Assembly: GCF_003946215.1 (NCBI RefSeq)
Contig: NZ_RHOW01000001.1
Coordinates: 1 to 64,000 of the forward strand
Length of the DNA stretch: 64,000 nt
From: Lapidilactobacillus mulanensis
GTDB lineage: Bacteria; Bacillota; Bacilli; Lactobacillales; Lactobacillaceae
Direction: 5' to 3'
Shown piece by piece: positions 17,699 to 25,695 of this stretch (the first letter of the stretch is position 1; every line of letters begins with the position of its first letter). The translations under genes and the position numbers were made by a program. The notes below the pieces were generated by a model. It searched no databases, was not told the origin of the DNA, and saw nothing but the letters and a program-made list of their open reading frames with translations.

Positions 17699-18628
17699 TT
17701 ATTTGACCAGTAATTGCTCCTTGGCATGAACCATTTCGGTCAACACTTGGCAAACCGGCGTCTGCAAGTTTAACTTAGCCGCTTGTGCAGCGACATAACC
17801 GTTTAAATAATCGATTTCGGTCAGGCGGTGATGCAGAATCAGATCCTGATACATGCTCGGATAATGTTCCCCGGCTTGGCTGGGATCGTATAACTTGGCG
17901 ATGTGCTGGGCAACCTCATCCACGTTGAGCAAAACGCCTTCGTTGGCAGCGACTTTACCAAACTCGGCCACAATTGTGCGCACTAGGTCGTTAGATTGTG
18001 GTAAACCGCCAAATTCGGCGATATTGCAGTCGAGCAAGGTGCAAAGTGTATTCAAAGTCCCATTAACGCAGGCTTTGCGCCAAATCGAGAACATGACATT
18101 GCTGCTGTATGTTGCCTTTAACCCCGCATCGTCGAAAACCGCGCAAATCTTTTTAGCAGCGTCAGCTTCGGCGGGATCAATATTCTGGATCTCGATGCTG
18201 CCATCGCCGACTAATTTCACATGACCGGCGCCTAAAAGCGCTGCTGTCCAGAGCGTCACGCCCATAAAAATGTTGGCTTTAGGAATATATTTCTCAATGA
18301 CTTCGGTGTGTCCGAGACCATTCAACAAACAAACGATTTTCGTTTCCGGTGTCAAAATTGGCTCGATTGCCTTCAACATCGTGACCAAACCCATCGACTT
18401 CGTAAACAAGACGACTAATTCAGGCTGGAAATCAACATCCTGTGGCAAAAAAGCGGGAATCTGAAACTGCTCACTCCCATTATCGGTGTCGATCTGTAAA
18501 CCATCATGATTAATTTTATCGACGTGTTCTGCCCAAGGATCGATCAGAATCACGTCATTTCCGGCACGCTTCAACATCGTACCAAAACGCGAACCCATTG
18601 CGCCCGCGCCTGCAATTGCAATTTTCAT
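17699..18628 (-). CDS. panE: 2-dehydropantoate 2-reductase family protein
   Basis: A 309-residue protein of the ketopantoate reductase family, which reduces 2-dehydropantoate to pantoate with NADPH for coenzyme A synthesis. The N-terminal dinucleotide fold starts with IAGAGAMGSRFG (about 4-15). The conserved Lys of the family is seen in SIWRKACVNGTLN (about 180-192), and NGLGH follows the Rossmann part. Several lactobacilli carry two or three paralogues, some acting on other 2-oxo acids, so the gene symbol is a family-level call. The ATG is preceded by GGAGG. Single gene, with bidirectional terminator downstream. Confidence 0.82.
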   Translation of the reverse strand: MKIAIAGAGAMGSRFGTMLKRAGNDVILIDPWAEHVDKINHDGLQIDTDNGSEQFQIPAFLPQDVDFQPELVVLFTKSMGLVTMLKAIEPILTPETKIVCLLNGLGHTEVIEKYIPKANIFMGVTLWTAALLGAGHVKLVGDGSIEIQNIDPAEADAAKKICAVFDDAGLKATYSSNVMFSIWRKACVNGTLNTLCTLLDCNIAEFGGLPQSNDLVRTIVAEFGKVAANEGVLLNVDEVAQHIAKLYDPSQAGEHYPSMYQDLILHHRLTEIDYLNGYVAAQAAKLNLQTPVCQVLTEMVHAKEQLLVK

Positions 18629-18683
18629 TTGTAAAACCTCCGTTCACTTTCAATATAGACCAGTGGGAAATGAACCGCAACTC

Positions 18684-18941
18684 TTACCCCTGCTCTTTTT
18701 TCAATTTCATCGCCGATGCATACCCACGCTTGGATTTATAACCGGCGGCCAAAACTCCTTTCATCTCTGCGATGTGTTTTTCCTTCGTGGCTGCGGCTTT
18801 ACTGCCGAAAATAAACTTAGCCCATTCGCGCTGATAACCTGGAGTCAGCGCGTCGAAAAAAGCGACCATTTCTGATCGATCCGTCAATAATTGTCTGGTT
18901 GCGGGAATATCCGCTTCGTATTCTGCGAGTGTTTTTACCAA
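18684..18941 (-). CDS. YdeI/OmpD-associated family C-terminal domain protein
   Basis: An 85-residue protein matching only the C-terminal part of YdeI/OmdA proteins: ALTPGYQREWAKFIFGSK and TKEKHIAEMKGVLAAGYKSK. I place the start at a TTG (18941), eight bases after GGAGG; that places the GGAGG inside the end of no other gene (the P-loop gene stops at 18959). The full-length family (about 190 residues) has an extra N-terminal DUF1801-like domain that is absent here. The function is unknown; relatives are named for cationic-peptide or bacteriocin protection. It is probably co-transcribed with the upstream P-loop gene. Confidence 0.7.
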   Translation of the reverse strand: MVKTLAEYEADIPATRQLLTDRSEMVAFFDALTPGYQREWAKFIFGSKAAATKEKHIAEMKGVLAAGYKSKRGYASAMKLKKEQG

Positions 18942-18958
18942 TTTAAGTTCCTCCAAAT

Positions 18959-19555
18959 TTAATGATGAAATTGCTGCGTGATCGCCGTGCCCCACTGGAT
19001 CGCCGATTGTAAAAGTGGATTTTTGATCGGCGGTTTAATCCTGAGTGAGCAAGCTTGCGCAATTAGATTTGCCGTTTCCGTGACCGTTATTTCGTTAGTA
19101 TCAATTTCCTGATCGAAATTTTCTGGTGCGATCGTTTTTTGATCACTTTTCAAATGAGATAACGTAAACGCGTTATTCAAATTGCCCTGTTGTTTCAGTC
19201 GCTTGCCAATATTCTCGGGCGTTGCGGTGAGATTGAAGTGGTGCACCGTAATGTCCGCCGCGCGCAATCCACCGATGATCTCATGCAAATAAGTTTCATT
19301 GGTCAGCGTCTGCGGTACAATGATCGGTCCCTGCGTATTCAGGCTGATTGCTTGCAACAGATGCAAGTTCCACTGCCGCCACTCAGGATAATCCTCATCA
19401 TTGGCGAGCCGCAATTCTTGAGGCAATTGCTCGTTTAATAGCGTGCCCACTTTGGTCAGATCATACAGCGTCGCGCCATTCAAACGTCGTTGCAATTCAT
19501 AGGCAACTTGTTTCTTGCCGACACCATAAGCGCCGTTCAACCAAATAATCATCAC
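18959..19555 (-). CDS. P-loop NTPase with atypical Walker A
   Basis: A 198-residue protein of the AAA/TmrB-like small P-loop kinase type: MIIWLNGAYGVGKKQVAYEL at the N-terminus, and the later part resembles nucleoside or antibiotic kinases. The normal GxxxxGK[ST] motif reads GAYGVGKK here, so the Mg-coordinating Ser/Thr is replaced by Lys (codon AAA). That should weaken ATP hydrolysis. The remainder is intact and in frame. It is upstream of, and probably co-transcribed with, the small YdeI-like gene. Substrate unknown. Confidence 0.7.
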   Translation of the reverse strand: MMIIWLNGAYGVGKKQVAYELQRRLNGATLYDLTKVGTLLNEQLPQELRLANDEDYPEWRQWNLHLLQAISLNTQGPIIVPQTLTNETYLHEIIGGLRAADITVHHFNLTATPENIGKRLKQQGNLNNAFTLSHLKSDQKTIAPENFDQEIDTNEITVTETANLIAQACSLRIKPPIKNPLLQSAIQWGTAITQQFHH

Positions 19556-19690
19556 TTCACCTACTTTTCGTCGATAAACTTATTCTAGCGAGTTTTCAGG
19601 AAAAAGTCTTCGTTGTTTAAGGATAATTAATAAAATCCGTTATCGAAAAGCAAACAATTTGCCTGAATACCTAGGGATATAGACCTGCTG

Positions 19691-19699
19691 TGATATAAT
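19691..19699 (+). promoter_or_regulatory. Extended -10 promoter of the ABC ATPase gene
   Basis: TGATATAAT, 84 bases before the ATG. The intervening leader includes a T6 run after two CACC motifs. Confidence 0.45.
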
Positions 19700-19782
19700 G
19701 AGCTTATATTAAAACACCAATCACCGAAGACACCTTTTTTAGTGGTATTGTATTGATCCGATAAAGTTAGGAGGATTAATCG

Positions 19783-20370
19783 ATGGAATTAGCTCTTAAA
19801 AATTTGTCTGTTGAAGTTGACGGTCGGCAATTATTTCATGTTGAAAATTCACAAGTCAGCAAAGGAAATAAAATCGGATTTGTTGCCGTCAATGGGAGCG
19901 GAAAAACAACTTTACTAAAACTAATTTTATCCAGCAACCCGGCCATCATTAAACATGCAAGCATTGGCTACCTACCGCAGCAAACGCGAGAAATTGGTGC
20001 TAGTGGCGGTGAAAAAGTTCGATTGACCTTAGCTAAGGTTTTATTAGGCGATCATCAGTTACTCTTATTAGATGAACCCACCAATTTTTTAGACATTGCT
20101 GCTCTAGCGGCCTTAGAAACTTTTCTTAAAGATTATCCTGGTACTTTTGTCCTCGTGAGTCACGATCAAACGCTGATTGCGCGTTGTACAACTCAAACTT
20201 GGACAATCAAACAAGGTCTGATGACAACAAAGATGGCTCCCAGTGAAGATGATCTTCAGGCTCACTTGCGATTATTAGAATTTCAAAAGGATCAACTGAT
20301 TCAAGATCCAGACGCCGATCTGAACGCCATTCAAAAAATCAATCAACAAATCATGGCACTTAGAAAGTAA
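19783..20370 (+). CDS. Single-domain ABC-F-like ATPase, short
   Basis: Only 195 residues, one nucleotide-binding domain. Walker A reads AVNGSGKTTLLK (about 36-47), with Ala where Gly is usual. The signature SGGEKVRL, Walker B LLLLDEPTNFLD and H-loop VLVSHDQ are intact. The sequence type is that of ABC-F translation/antibiotic-resistance proteins, which normally carry two such domains in 480-650 residues with a linker between them. The interval between Walker A and the signature is very short (about 35 residues), so the Q-loop region is cut down. It could be an internal-deletion product or a real half-size protein. Good AGGAGG site and promoter argue that it is expressed. Confidence 0.72.
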   Translation: MELALKNLSVEVDGRQLFHVENSQVSKGNKIGFVAVNGSGKTTLLKLILSSNPAIIKHASIGYLPQQTREIGASGGEKVRLTLAKVLLGDHQLLLLDEPTNFLDIAALAALETFLKDYPGTFVLVSHDQTLIARCTTQTWTIKQGLMTTKMAPSEDDLQAHLRLLEFQKDQLIQDPDADLNAIQKINQQIMALRK

Positions 20371-20432
20371 AGAGGTCTATGTGTATAACTCGCTCTCAGA
20401 CTTTATTCTAATACACATTTACTTAGTTTAAT

Positions 20433-20461
20433 TTGTAATGTCAGCAAATATTTGATACAAT
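20433..20461 (+). promoter_or_regulatory. rpsD promoter
   Basis: -35 TTGTAA (20433-20438), 17-bp spacer, extended -10 TGATACAAT (20453-20461). This leaves an untranslated leader of about 290 nt. Confidence 0.6.
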
Positions 20462-20546
20462 TGCCTTTGTGTAAAATATGCAGCACATGGTGGCAAGCTC
20501 GTCAACATTTACCAACGGCTTCACTAGTTTCGGCGTTTGCTGAAAC

Positions 20547-20641
20547 GTGCAACGATCGGCAGACTTTTCCGCTTAGCTACGCCCAACAGATTATTTGTTG
20601 ACCTAGGCTAATGCTCAAAGTCTGAACGCCGATTGTTGCAC
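20547..20641 (+). ncRNA. Structured leader of rpsD, candidate S4 autoregulatory element
   Basis: A long interrupted stem: GTGCAAC/GTTGCAC, ATCGGC/GCCGAT, AGACTTT/AAAGTCT, TTAGC/GCTAA and CAACA/TGTTG, nested in this order. It lies in the leader of the gene for ribosomal protein S4. In Bacillus S4 represses its own gene through the leader mRNA; the same role is inferred here. Confidence 0.6.
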
Positions 20642-20758
20642 TCTCTAGTTCAATTGCGTAACCCGCGGCTGCACGTGGCGAAGATTGCAATGGTAAATGC
20701 ACGAATGTTAAACCCTGATCGTATATTTTACTCCAAAAAAATATTTGGAGGATTTTCA

Positions 20759-21373
20759 ATGTCTCGTTATACAGGTCCTACATGGAAAGTTTCTCGCCGT
20801 CTTGGCCTTTCACTTTCTGGTACTGGTAAAGAATTAGCTCGTCGCCCTTACGCACCTGGCGATCACGGTCCTAACAGTGGCCGTCGTAAGTTGTCAGAAT
20901 ACGGCATCCAAATGCGTGAAAAGCAAAAGCTACGCAAGATGTACGGTTTGAACGAACGTCAATTTAGAAACTTATTCGTTCGCGCTGGTAAAATCAGAGA
21001 AGGTAAGCACGGTGTTAACTTCATGATCTTACTCGAACGTCGTCTTGATAACGTCGTTTATCGTCTCGGCTTCGCAACAACTCGTGCACAGGCTCGTCAA
21101 TTAGTTGCCCATGGCCATATCACGGTCGATGGCAAACGCCTTGACATCCCTTCATACGAAGTTGAAGTTGGCCAAGAAATTTCATTACGCGAACGTTCAC
21201 GCAATTTAGTTATCGTTAAGAGCGCCTTGGAGAACACCGTTGGTCGTCCTTCATTCGTTACTTTCGATGATTCTAAAATGTCTGGTAGCCTTGTTCGCTT
21301 ACCAGAACGTGAAGAACTCGAACCAGAAATCGACGAATCACTTGTCGTTGAATTCTATAACCAAAAACTGTAG
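20759..21373 (+). CDS. rpsD: 30S ribosomal protein S4
   Basis: A 204-residue primary 16S rRNA-binding protein of the small subunit body, also involved in decoding accuracy. It starts [20 protein letters not shown] and carries the S4 RNA-binding fold ([20 protein letters not shown]) in the middle. The ATG at 20759 follows TTTGGAGG; the longer frame from 20633 runs through the leader hairpin and is not coding. Single gene, as in Bacillus, with long structured leader and terminator. Confidence 0.97.
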   Translation: MSRYTGPTWKVSRRLGLSLSGTGKELARRPYAPGDHGPNSGRRKLSEYGIQMREKQKLRKMYGLNERQFRNLFVRAGKIREGKHGVNFMILLERRLDNVVYRLGFATTRAQARQLVAHGHITVDGKRLDIPSYEVEVGQEISLRERSRNLVIVKSALENTVGRPSFVTFDDSKMSGSLVRLPEREELEPEIDESLVVEFYNQKL

Positions 21374-21510
21374 TTGCTTGTTTCTGGTTTGGTTTTATGG
21401 ATTCTATGGTCGTCTCATTCGGTTTGTGGCATTAGCCCTGGCTGACTGAAGACTCCCTTCTGGATAGGACGAGATCGTTTGACCCCTTCTATTCTGAATG
21501 ATTCCATATT

Positions 21511-21545
21511 AAAAGCAGTGATGCTTAGACATCACTGCTTTTTTT
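21511..21545. terminator. Terminator between rpsD and the next minus-strand gene
   Basis: AAAAGCAGTGATG pairs with CATCACTGCTTTT, with T-run on the plus strand; the A-run on the left may allow use on both strands. Confidence 0.8.
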
Positions 21546-21556
21546 GTTGCGCTGAT

Positions 21557-21970
21557 TTATTTTTGTACATCTAATTCTTGCAGGTGCTTGAGCCAAGCTA
21601 GTATGCGGCCGTTCTTTAAGAAATGAAGCAAGGTTCCTTCGGCGAATCGATCAGCGCGTAGGACCGTCATAATCAGTGCGAGCGTTAATTCTTCGTTCGC
21701 AGAAGTGACATCGACGTTTGGCAACCGATCAATATTCCAACCAGCGCCAAGATACTTAGCTAGAATTACCTGATAGTCGCGCAAAAATGGTGCACTCGCC
21801 ATCATATACGCATAGAAATCTCGCAGAAAATCCATGATTAGATCAGAATAATCGACATAAGGCAATTGGGTTACGTCATCAGAATCAACCTTCAATGGTG
21901 CCCAGTCGCCAAAATTTCCATTTTCGATCAACGGTATATATTTGGTGATCGATTCGTATTTGGCCATCAT
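21557..21970 (-). CDS. Hypothetical protein (DUF6508-like)
   Basis: A 137-residue soluble, acidic protein with no signal or membrane segment. The start KYESITKYIPLIENGNFGDW and the central YSDLIMDFLRDFYAYM remind me of the DUF6508 family, but I hold this loosely. The end is an alpha-helical HFLKNGRILAWLKHLQEL. No catalytic motif is visible. It is flanked downstream by the shared rpsD terminator and upstream by another unknown gene on the same strand. Confidence 0.65.
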   Translation of the reverse strand: MMAKYESITKYIPLIENGNFGDWAPLKVDSDDVTQLPYVDYSDLIMDFLRDFYAYMMASAPFLRDYQVILAKYLGAGWNIDRLPNVDVTSANEELTLALIMTVLRADRFAEGTLLHFLKNGRILAWLKHLQELDVQK

Positions 21971-22086
21971 ACTTTCCTCTATTCTGTCAAATAATCACTT
22001 GATCAACATGCTCACAGCTATTTCGTAACCGCAGAATTAGTCACAAATTGCCAAAAATATCCGCTCGAAGTCACCAAAACAACCAG

Positions 22087-22683
22087 TTATTCCAGCGCGA
22101 ACATGTGATAAGCGTTCACCACATCGGCCTTCTTCAAGTAGGGCAAGTGCGCCTGCATCAAGCCGCTGGGGAAAATTGGTCGTGGAAAATCTCCCGTGCG
22201 GATCGCAGTCGTAATGCGATTCACGTCGGCTTCTTGATATGGTGCAGGAAATGAAATGGGTGGCATCAGAAATTGGAAATCGTTGATATCGATCAAAAGT
22301 GGATTGAGGAACTCCTGGTCAAGCTCAACTTCAAGGATCAATTTCTGATCCAAATTCTGACCCAATTCACCCCACAAGCTTTGAATCGCAGCCTTCTTGG
22401 ACACGATCACCTCATGGAAATCATTAATATCGTTGATCTGCACCAGTTTTCCAATTCGATTATCGAAAGCTGTCTGCGAAAAAGCAAAAATGAGTCCCTG
22501 CCCCATTTTCTCATCGGGTGAAATATTATTGATCAAGTTAAATGAATTCAGAAACAATTCATAAATATCCGCGAGCGCGGGAATCGCGCTCAAATAAGTG
22601 CTGCGGCGGAAATCCGGATAATAAACCCCATCATTCACGATTTCATTGAGCACCTGCGCAGGCTGTACCGTCCAAAATTTCAT
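22087..22683 (-). CDS. Hypothetical protein (DUF3841-like)
   Basis: A 198-residue soluble protein beginning MKFWTVQPAQVLNEIVNDGV. That start (WTxQP...) resembles DUF3841, a family of unknown function; the match is by memory and tentative. No signal peptide, membrane segment or catalytic motif is apparent. A GAATTAAGGATGG stretch precedes the ATG. It lies 116 bases upstream of the DUF6508-like gene on the same strand, so the two may share a transcript. Confidence 0.65.
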   Translation of the reverse strand: MKFWTVQPAQVLNEIVNDGVYYPDFRRSTYLSAIPALADIYELFLNSFNLINNISPDEKMGQGLIFAFSQTAFDNRIGKLVQINDINDFHEVIVSKKAAIQSLWGELGQNLDQKLILEVELDQEFLNPLLIDINDFQFLMPPISFPAPYQEADVNRITTAIRTGDFPRPIFPSGLMQAHLPYLKKADVVNAYHMFALE

Positions 22684-22774
22684 CTACTGACCATCCTTAA
22701 TTGAAACATGCGTGTTGATAGAACCATTTTAGCAGAAGTCCGGAGCATTGGAAATGACTGTTGAAAATCGGCAG

Positions 22775-22804
22775 TAAAAAAATCGGTCAGATGTGACCGA
22801 TTTT
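22775..22804 (-). terminator. Terminator downstream of the acetyltransferase remnant
   Basis: AAAATCGGTCA pairs with TGACCGATTTT on the minus strand, followed by a T-run. It probably ends the transcript of the minus-strand genes to its right. Confidence 0.7.
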
Positions 22805-22959
22805 GGGGTAAATGTTTGGTTAAAATGAGTTGATTGAGGTGAAAATGTGCGTGATCATGGTGATGGCAAATGAACGAACGCTGATTCAACGGCGTTTAGC
22901 AGGTCAGAAAGGTCATTTGATAAAATATATCAAAATTCTGAATTCTTGCTGCACTAAAC

Positions 22960-23447
22960 TCACGGAATAAGCAGCTTTTTCCCCATTCGATAGTTGATTA
23001 AATGTGCGTCATTTCGAACATTGTCGCGCTCCGAAATCACTTCTAATCCCATCTTGGTAAAGAAAGGCACGGCTGTAATCGAGGCGTTTGTATGAATATC
23101 CCCTACTTTTTCAACCTTGCATACTGTTCGAGCCGATTGAAAATCAACCGACCAATTCCTGAACGGATCACAGAATGCGCAACAAACAATAAATCAAGAT
23201 AACCATCAGCAGTGATATTACCAAATCCGACTAAACAATCAGCTTTAAAGGCTAACACGCAATAACTCTTAGACAAGTTATCATGCCAGGAATCAAGATC
23301 AGGATTTGGTTGAATCCACTCATTAATTTCAGCCTGACTATAGTCCTGTCGGTTGACCTTTTGAATCGTGTGATTAAACAACGCCACAATATCTGCCAGA
23401 TATTTGCGGTTGTACTCAATTAAAATAACGTCCTGGGTGTTGGGCAT
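22960..23447 (-). pseudogene. GNAT-family N-acetyltransferase, frameshifted
   Basis: The first 114 codons (ATG at 23447) give a GNAT start and the acetyl-CoA-binding region (VLAFKADCLVGFGNI, then SGIGRLIFNRLEQYA), ending at a stop in YARLKK. One base shift later the frame continues with VGDIHTNASITAVPFFTKMG, the classic C-terminal beta-bulge of the family, to a TGA at 22960. The break is in an A-run (TTGAAAAAGTAG) and fits the loss of one A. The span of 488 bp is not divisible by three. Enzyme of unknown substrate if repaired. A sequencing slip in the homopolymer is possible. Confidence 0.8.
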
Positions 23448-23471
23448 CAGCTCGTCAACTCGCTATATTTT

Positions 23472-23792
23472 TTAATTATCAATCTTGTCCCAATGCCGAT
23501 CCTGATTAAAATCTATTTTTTTCGCAACCAAATCGAGAGGATTCACACCCAACTTGTCACACATATACAGACAATAAATTAAGGTATCTGCAATTTCTTC
23601 ATGCAGATGGGCCGTTTCTGAAGGGCTAAGTTCTTCGTCAGCTGGTTTCCACTGGAAAATTTCTAGGACTTCACTGGCTTCCAAATTCAACGACAGTGCT
23701 AAATCTTTAAGATTATGAAACTTTTCCCAGCCATGTTTATCGCGGAACTTAATAAGTTCACTCATAATTTCTGGATAATTATTTTCTGCCAT
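23472..23792 (-). CDS. MazG-like nucleotide pyrophosphohydrolase
   Basis: A 106-residue all-alpha NTP pyrophosphohydrolase of the MazG/RS21-C6 superfamily, which cleaves (d)NTPs to (d)NMP and pyrophosphate. LNLEASEVLEIFQWK and HLHEEIADTLIYCLYM provide the EExxE and ExxD metal-binding motifs. It is the last gene of a likely four-gene operon: 30 bases separate it from the GIY-YIG/DUF2075 gene. The association with helicase-nucleases suggests a role in nucleotide sensing or depletion, by inference. A frameshifted acetyltransferase follows on the same strand. Confidence 0.85.
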   Translation of the reverse strand: MAENNYPEIMSELIKFRDKHGWEKFHNLKDLALSLNLEASEVLEIFQWKPADEELSPSETAHLHEEIADTLIYCLYMCDKLGVNPLDLVAKKIDFNQDRHWDKIDN

Positions 23793-23822
23793 TATAAATC
23801 ACGCTACTTTCTATATTTGGAT

Positions 23823-25610
23823 TCATTCCAATCGATGTTGAGCATTCGCAGCATTCAAAAGTGCCTGTTGTAATTCTTTATCGACAGCATACAGATAAAG
23901 GCCGTGCACGCCACGTGTTAGCAACACGTTTAATTGATTGCGCAATAAGTCTTCAGCCACTCTTGCTTTGGTGCCATCACTAAGCGTCCGTTTCTGCGTC
24001 GCGGTCTTATCTTTGCTCCCTGCAGGATCAAAAATGATATGACCATTTCGATATTTTACAGATTCCCCGATAATTACCCCAGCAAAATTCAGATCGAAGC
24101 CTTGAATCGTATAAGTAGAACCAACTTCATTGATTGTTTCCGGTTGTTCTGCCCACGATAAGCCACGTTCAGCCTGATTCTGCTTACGTGTTCTAGGCAA
24201 CTGCAAATTCCATGGCATCGACCAATCGCCGTCGGATACATACCAGTAGTCACTGCCATCTTCCGGTTTTTTCTGGTTGACATACTTCCAGTCAAATGTG
24301 GCCAAAACACGCGATAAACCATGTTTATTACTTTCAGTGTCTTTTGCTTTTTTCTGAATTTCATTTTGAAGACTCTGCGGATTCGTCGCGATTTTAAGCT
24401 CATACTTAGCATCATGAGGAATTGTTTTAATTGCTTGGTTGAAAACAAAATCCGTGATCCAGTCGATTGTATTTAAATTGGCATCCATTCGCATTTGATT
24501 TTTGAGTTGGATCAAATTGCCGTTATCTTTTGATTGTCGTTCTAACTCATTGATCTGGTCAGCCTCTAAATATTCAACCGTCTTCAAAACCTGGTGTTGA
24601 TCAAAGACCACGATCACAACCTTAGCCAACTTCAATAAATCTTGCAATTGATTCTTGCCCCGATAACTTTGTTTACCTTGCGTCCAAAGCAAATGTGCTT
24701 CATCTATTAAAATAATGTCTACAGGATTTTCAGAAGTATGATTATTGATAAAATTGGTCGGTTTAGTCACAATTTTCTCATCTAAACGTGTCAGCCCTAA
24801 TTTCTGAGCAATTTGCTCATAGACTTTCAATTGCTGTTCATGGTTAATCAAGAGGTATGCATGGGGACTTGCCTCTGAAAAATTATTTTGACTTAATAAA
24901 TCTTCATTTAAATCATAGAACAAGTTGCTCAAAAGCACAGTTTTACCTGCGCCAGCATCACCTTCAACCATGATCAGCTGTCCAACTTCTGGTCGAGACA
25001 TCGCTAACTCAATTTTATCTGTAATCAGCTGCTTGGCCAGAACCTGCTCATTAGTCAATTGATGAAATGGCGAAGCTTTGAATAACGCAGAATCGCGGAT
25101 AATACTTTCTAGCGGAAATAAATTTGCATCATAGCCATGCAGTTTTCGCCAAATTTTTGAGAAAATCGGCTTCATTTCATCAGCCGTATAATACTGATTC
25201 TGTGGATTCGTACGCCGATTATTAATTTGTGTAATCGAATCAACGCTCAACAAATACATCATCAATTGATTCTCAACATCTAGCGTCAACGACTTATTAA
25301 AATGTGGATGACCAATCACAAACATCCTGGCATCCTTAGCATGCGAAAGTTGATTCCAATCTTCACGCGTATTAGGATCTTCCAACAAATGTTGATTCGT
25401 ACGACGACGGATATCAGTCGTTTCACCCACATAAACAGTGTATTTTTGCGATTGCTCCTCATCGTGAATGATGTAAACCGTAGGATAATCCAAAAGAAGC
25501 TCACTTTTCTTATTATTTGTACCAAGCGAGCTAAGCAATTCATCTATCGAATTTTTATTGTAGGAAACTTCTTTAATGACTGGTGAAGAAACGTTATTTG
25601 TCTTGGTCAT
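23823..25610 (-). CDS. GIY-YIG nuclease fused to DUF2075 helicase
   Basis: A 595-residue two-domain protein. Residues about 45-130 form a GIY-YIG nuclease domain: the YIIHDEEQ...YVGETTDIRRR pattern has Tyr, Gly and the catalytic Arg. Residues about 190-590 are a DUF2075 superfamily 1 helicase-like ATPase with Walker A EGDAGAGKT (about 215-223), Walker B IILIDEAHLL, TIQGFDL and the C-terminal LLTRGVHGLYLY motif. Such fusions occur in accessory islands and are suspected antiphage or DNA-processing proteins. It starts behind GAAGGA, 86 bases after the PLD-helicase stop. The AT content is visibly higher than in the flanking housekeeping genes. Confidence 0.85.
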   Translation of the reverse strand: MTKTNNVSSPVIKEVSYNKNSIDELLSSLGTNNKKSELLLDYPTVYIIHDEEQSQKYTVYVGETTDIRRRTNQHLLEDPNTREDWNQLSHAKDARMFVIGHPHFNKSLTLDVENQLMMYLLSVDSITQINNRRTNPQNQYYTADEMKPIFSKIWRKLHGYDANLFPLESIIRDSALFKASPFHQLTNEQVLAKQLITDKIELAMSRPEVGQLIMVEGDAGAGKTVLLSNLFYDLNEDLLSQNNFSEASPHAYLLINHEQQLKVYEQIAQKLGLTRLDEKIVTKPTNFINNHTSENPVDIILIDEAHLLWTQGKQSYRGKNQLQDLLKLAKVVIVVFDQHQVLKTVEYLEADQINELERQSKDNGNLIQLKNQMRMDANLNTIDWITDFVFNQAIKTIPHDAKYELKIATNPQSLQNEIQKKAKDTESNKHGLSRVLATFDWKYVNQKKPEDGSDYWYVSDGDWSMPWNLQLPRTRKQNQAERGLSWAEQPETINEVGSTYTIQGFDLNFAGVIIGESVKYRNGHIIFDPAGSKDKTATQKRTLSDGTKARVAEDLLRNQLNVLLTRGVHGLYLYAVDKELQQALLNAANAQHRLE

Positions 25611-25695
25611 GATTATCCTTCAAAATATAATTTTTGCTCTAGGTTACATGTTTGAAAAAAGTCTCGGCTACTTAGATACTATTTCAATGTTTTAT

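Noticed and set aside
20460-20758. T-box or other riboswitch upstream of rpsD
   Set aside because: No T-box sequence AGGGTGGNACCGCG or other known aptamer core is visible; a ribosomal protein leader is the better reading.
22840-22970. Short plus-strand frame behind GAGGTG with the peptide NERTLIQRRLAGQKG
   Set aside because: It could be a NUDIX remnant, but it is only about 43 codons, overlaps the end of the acetyltransferase remnant and has no further domain sequence.
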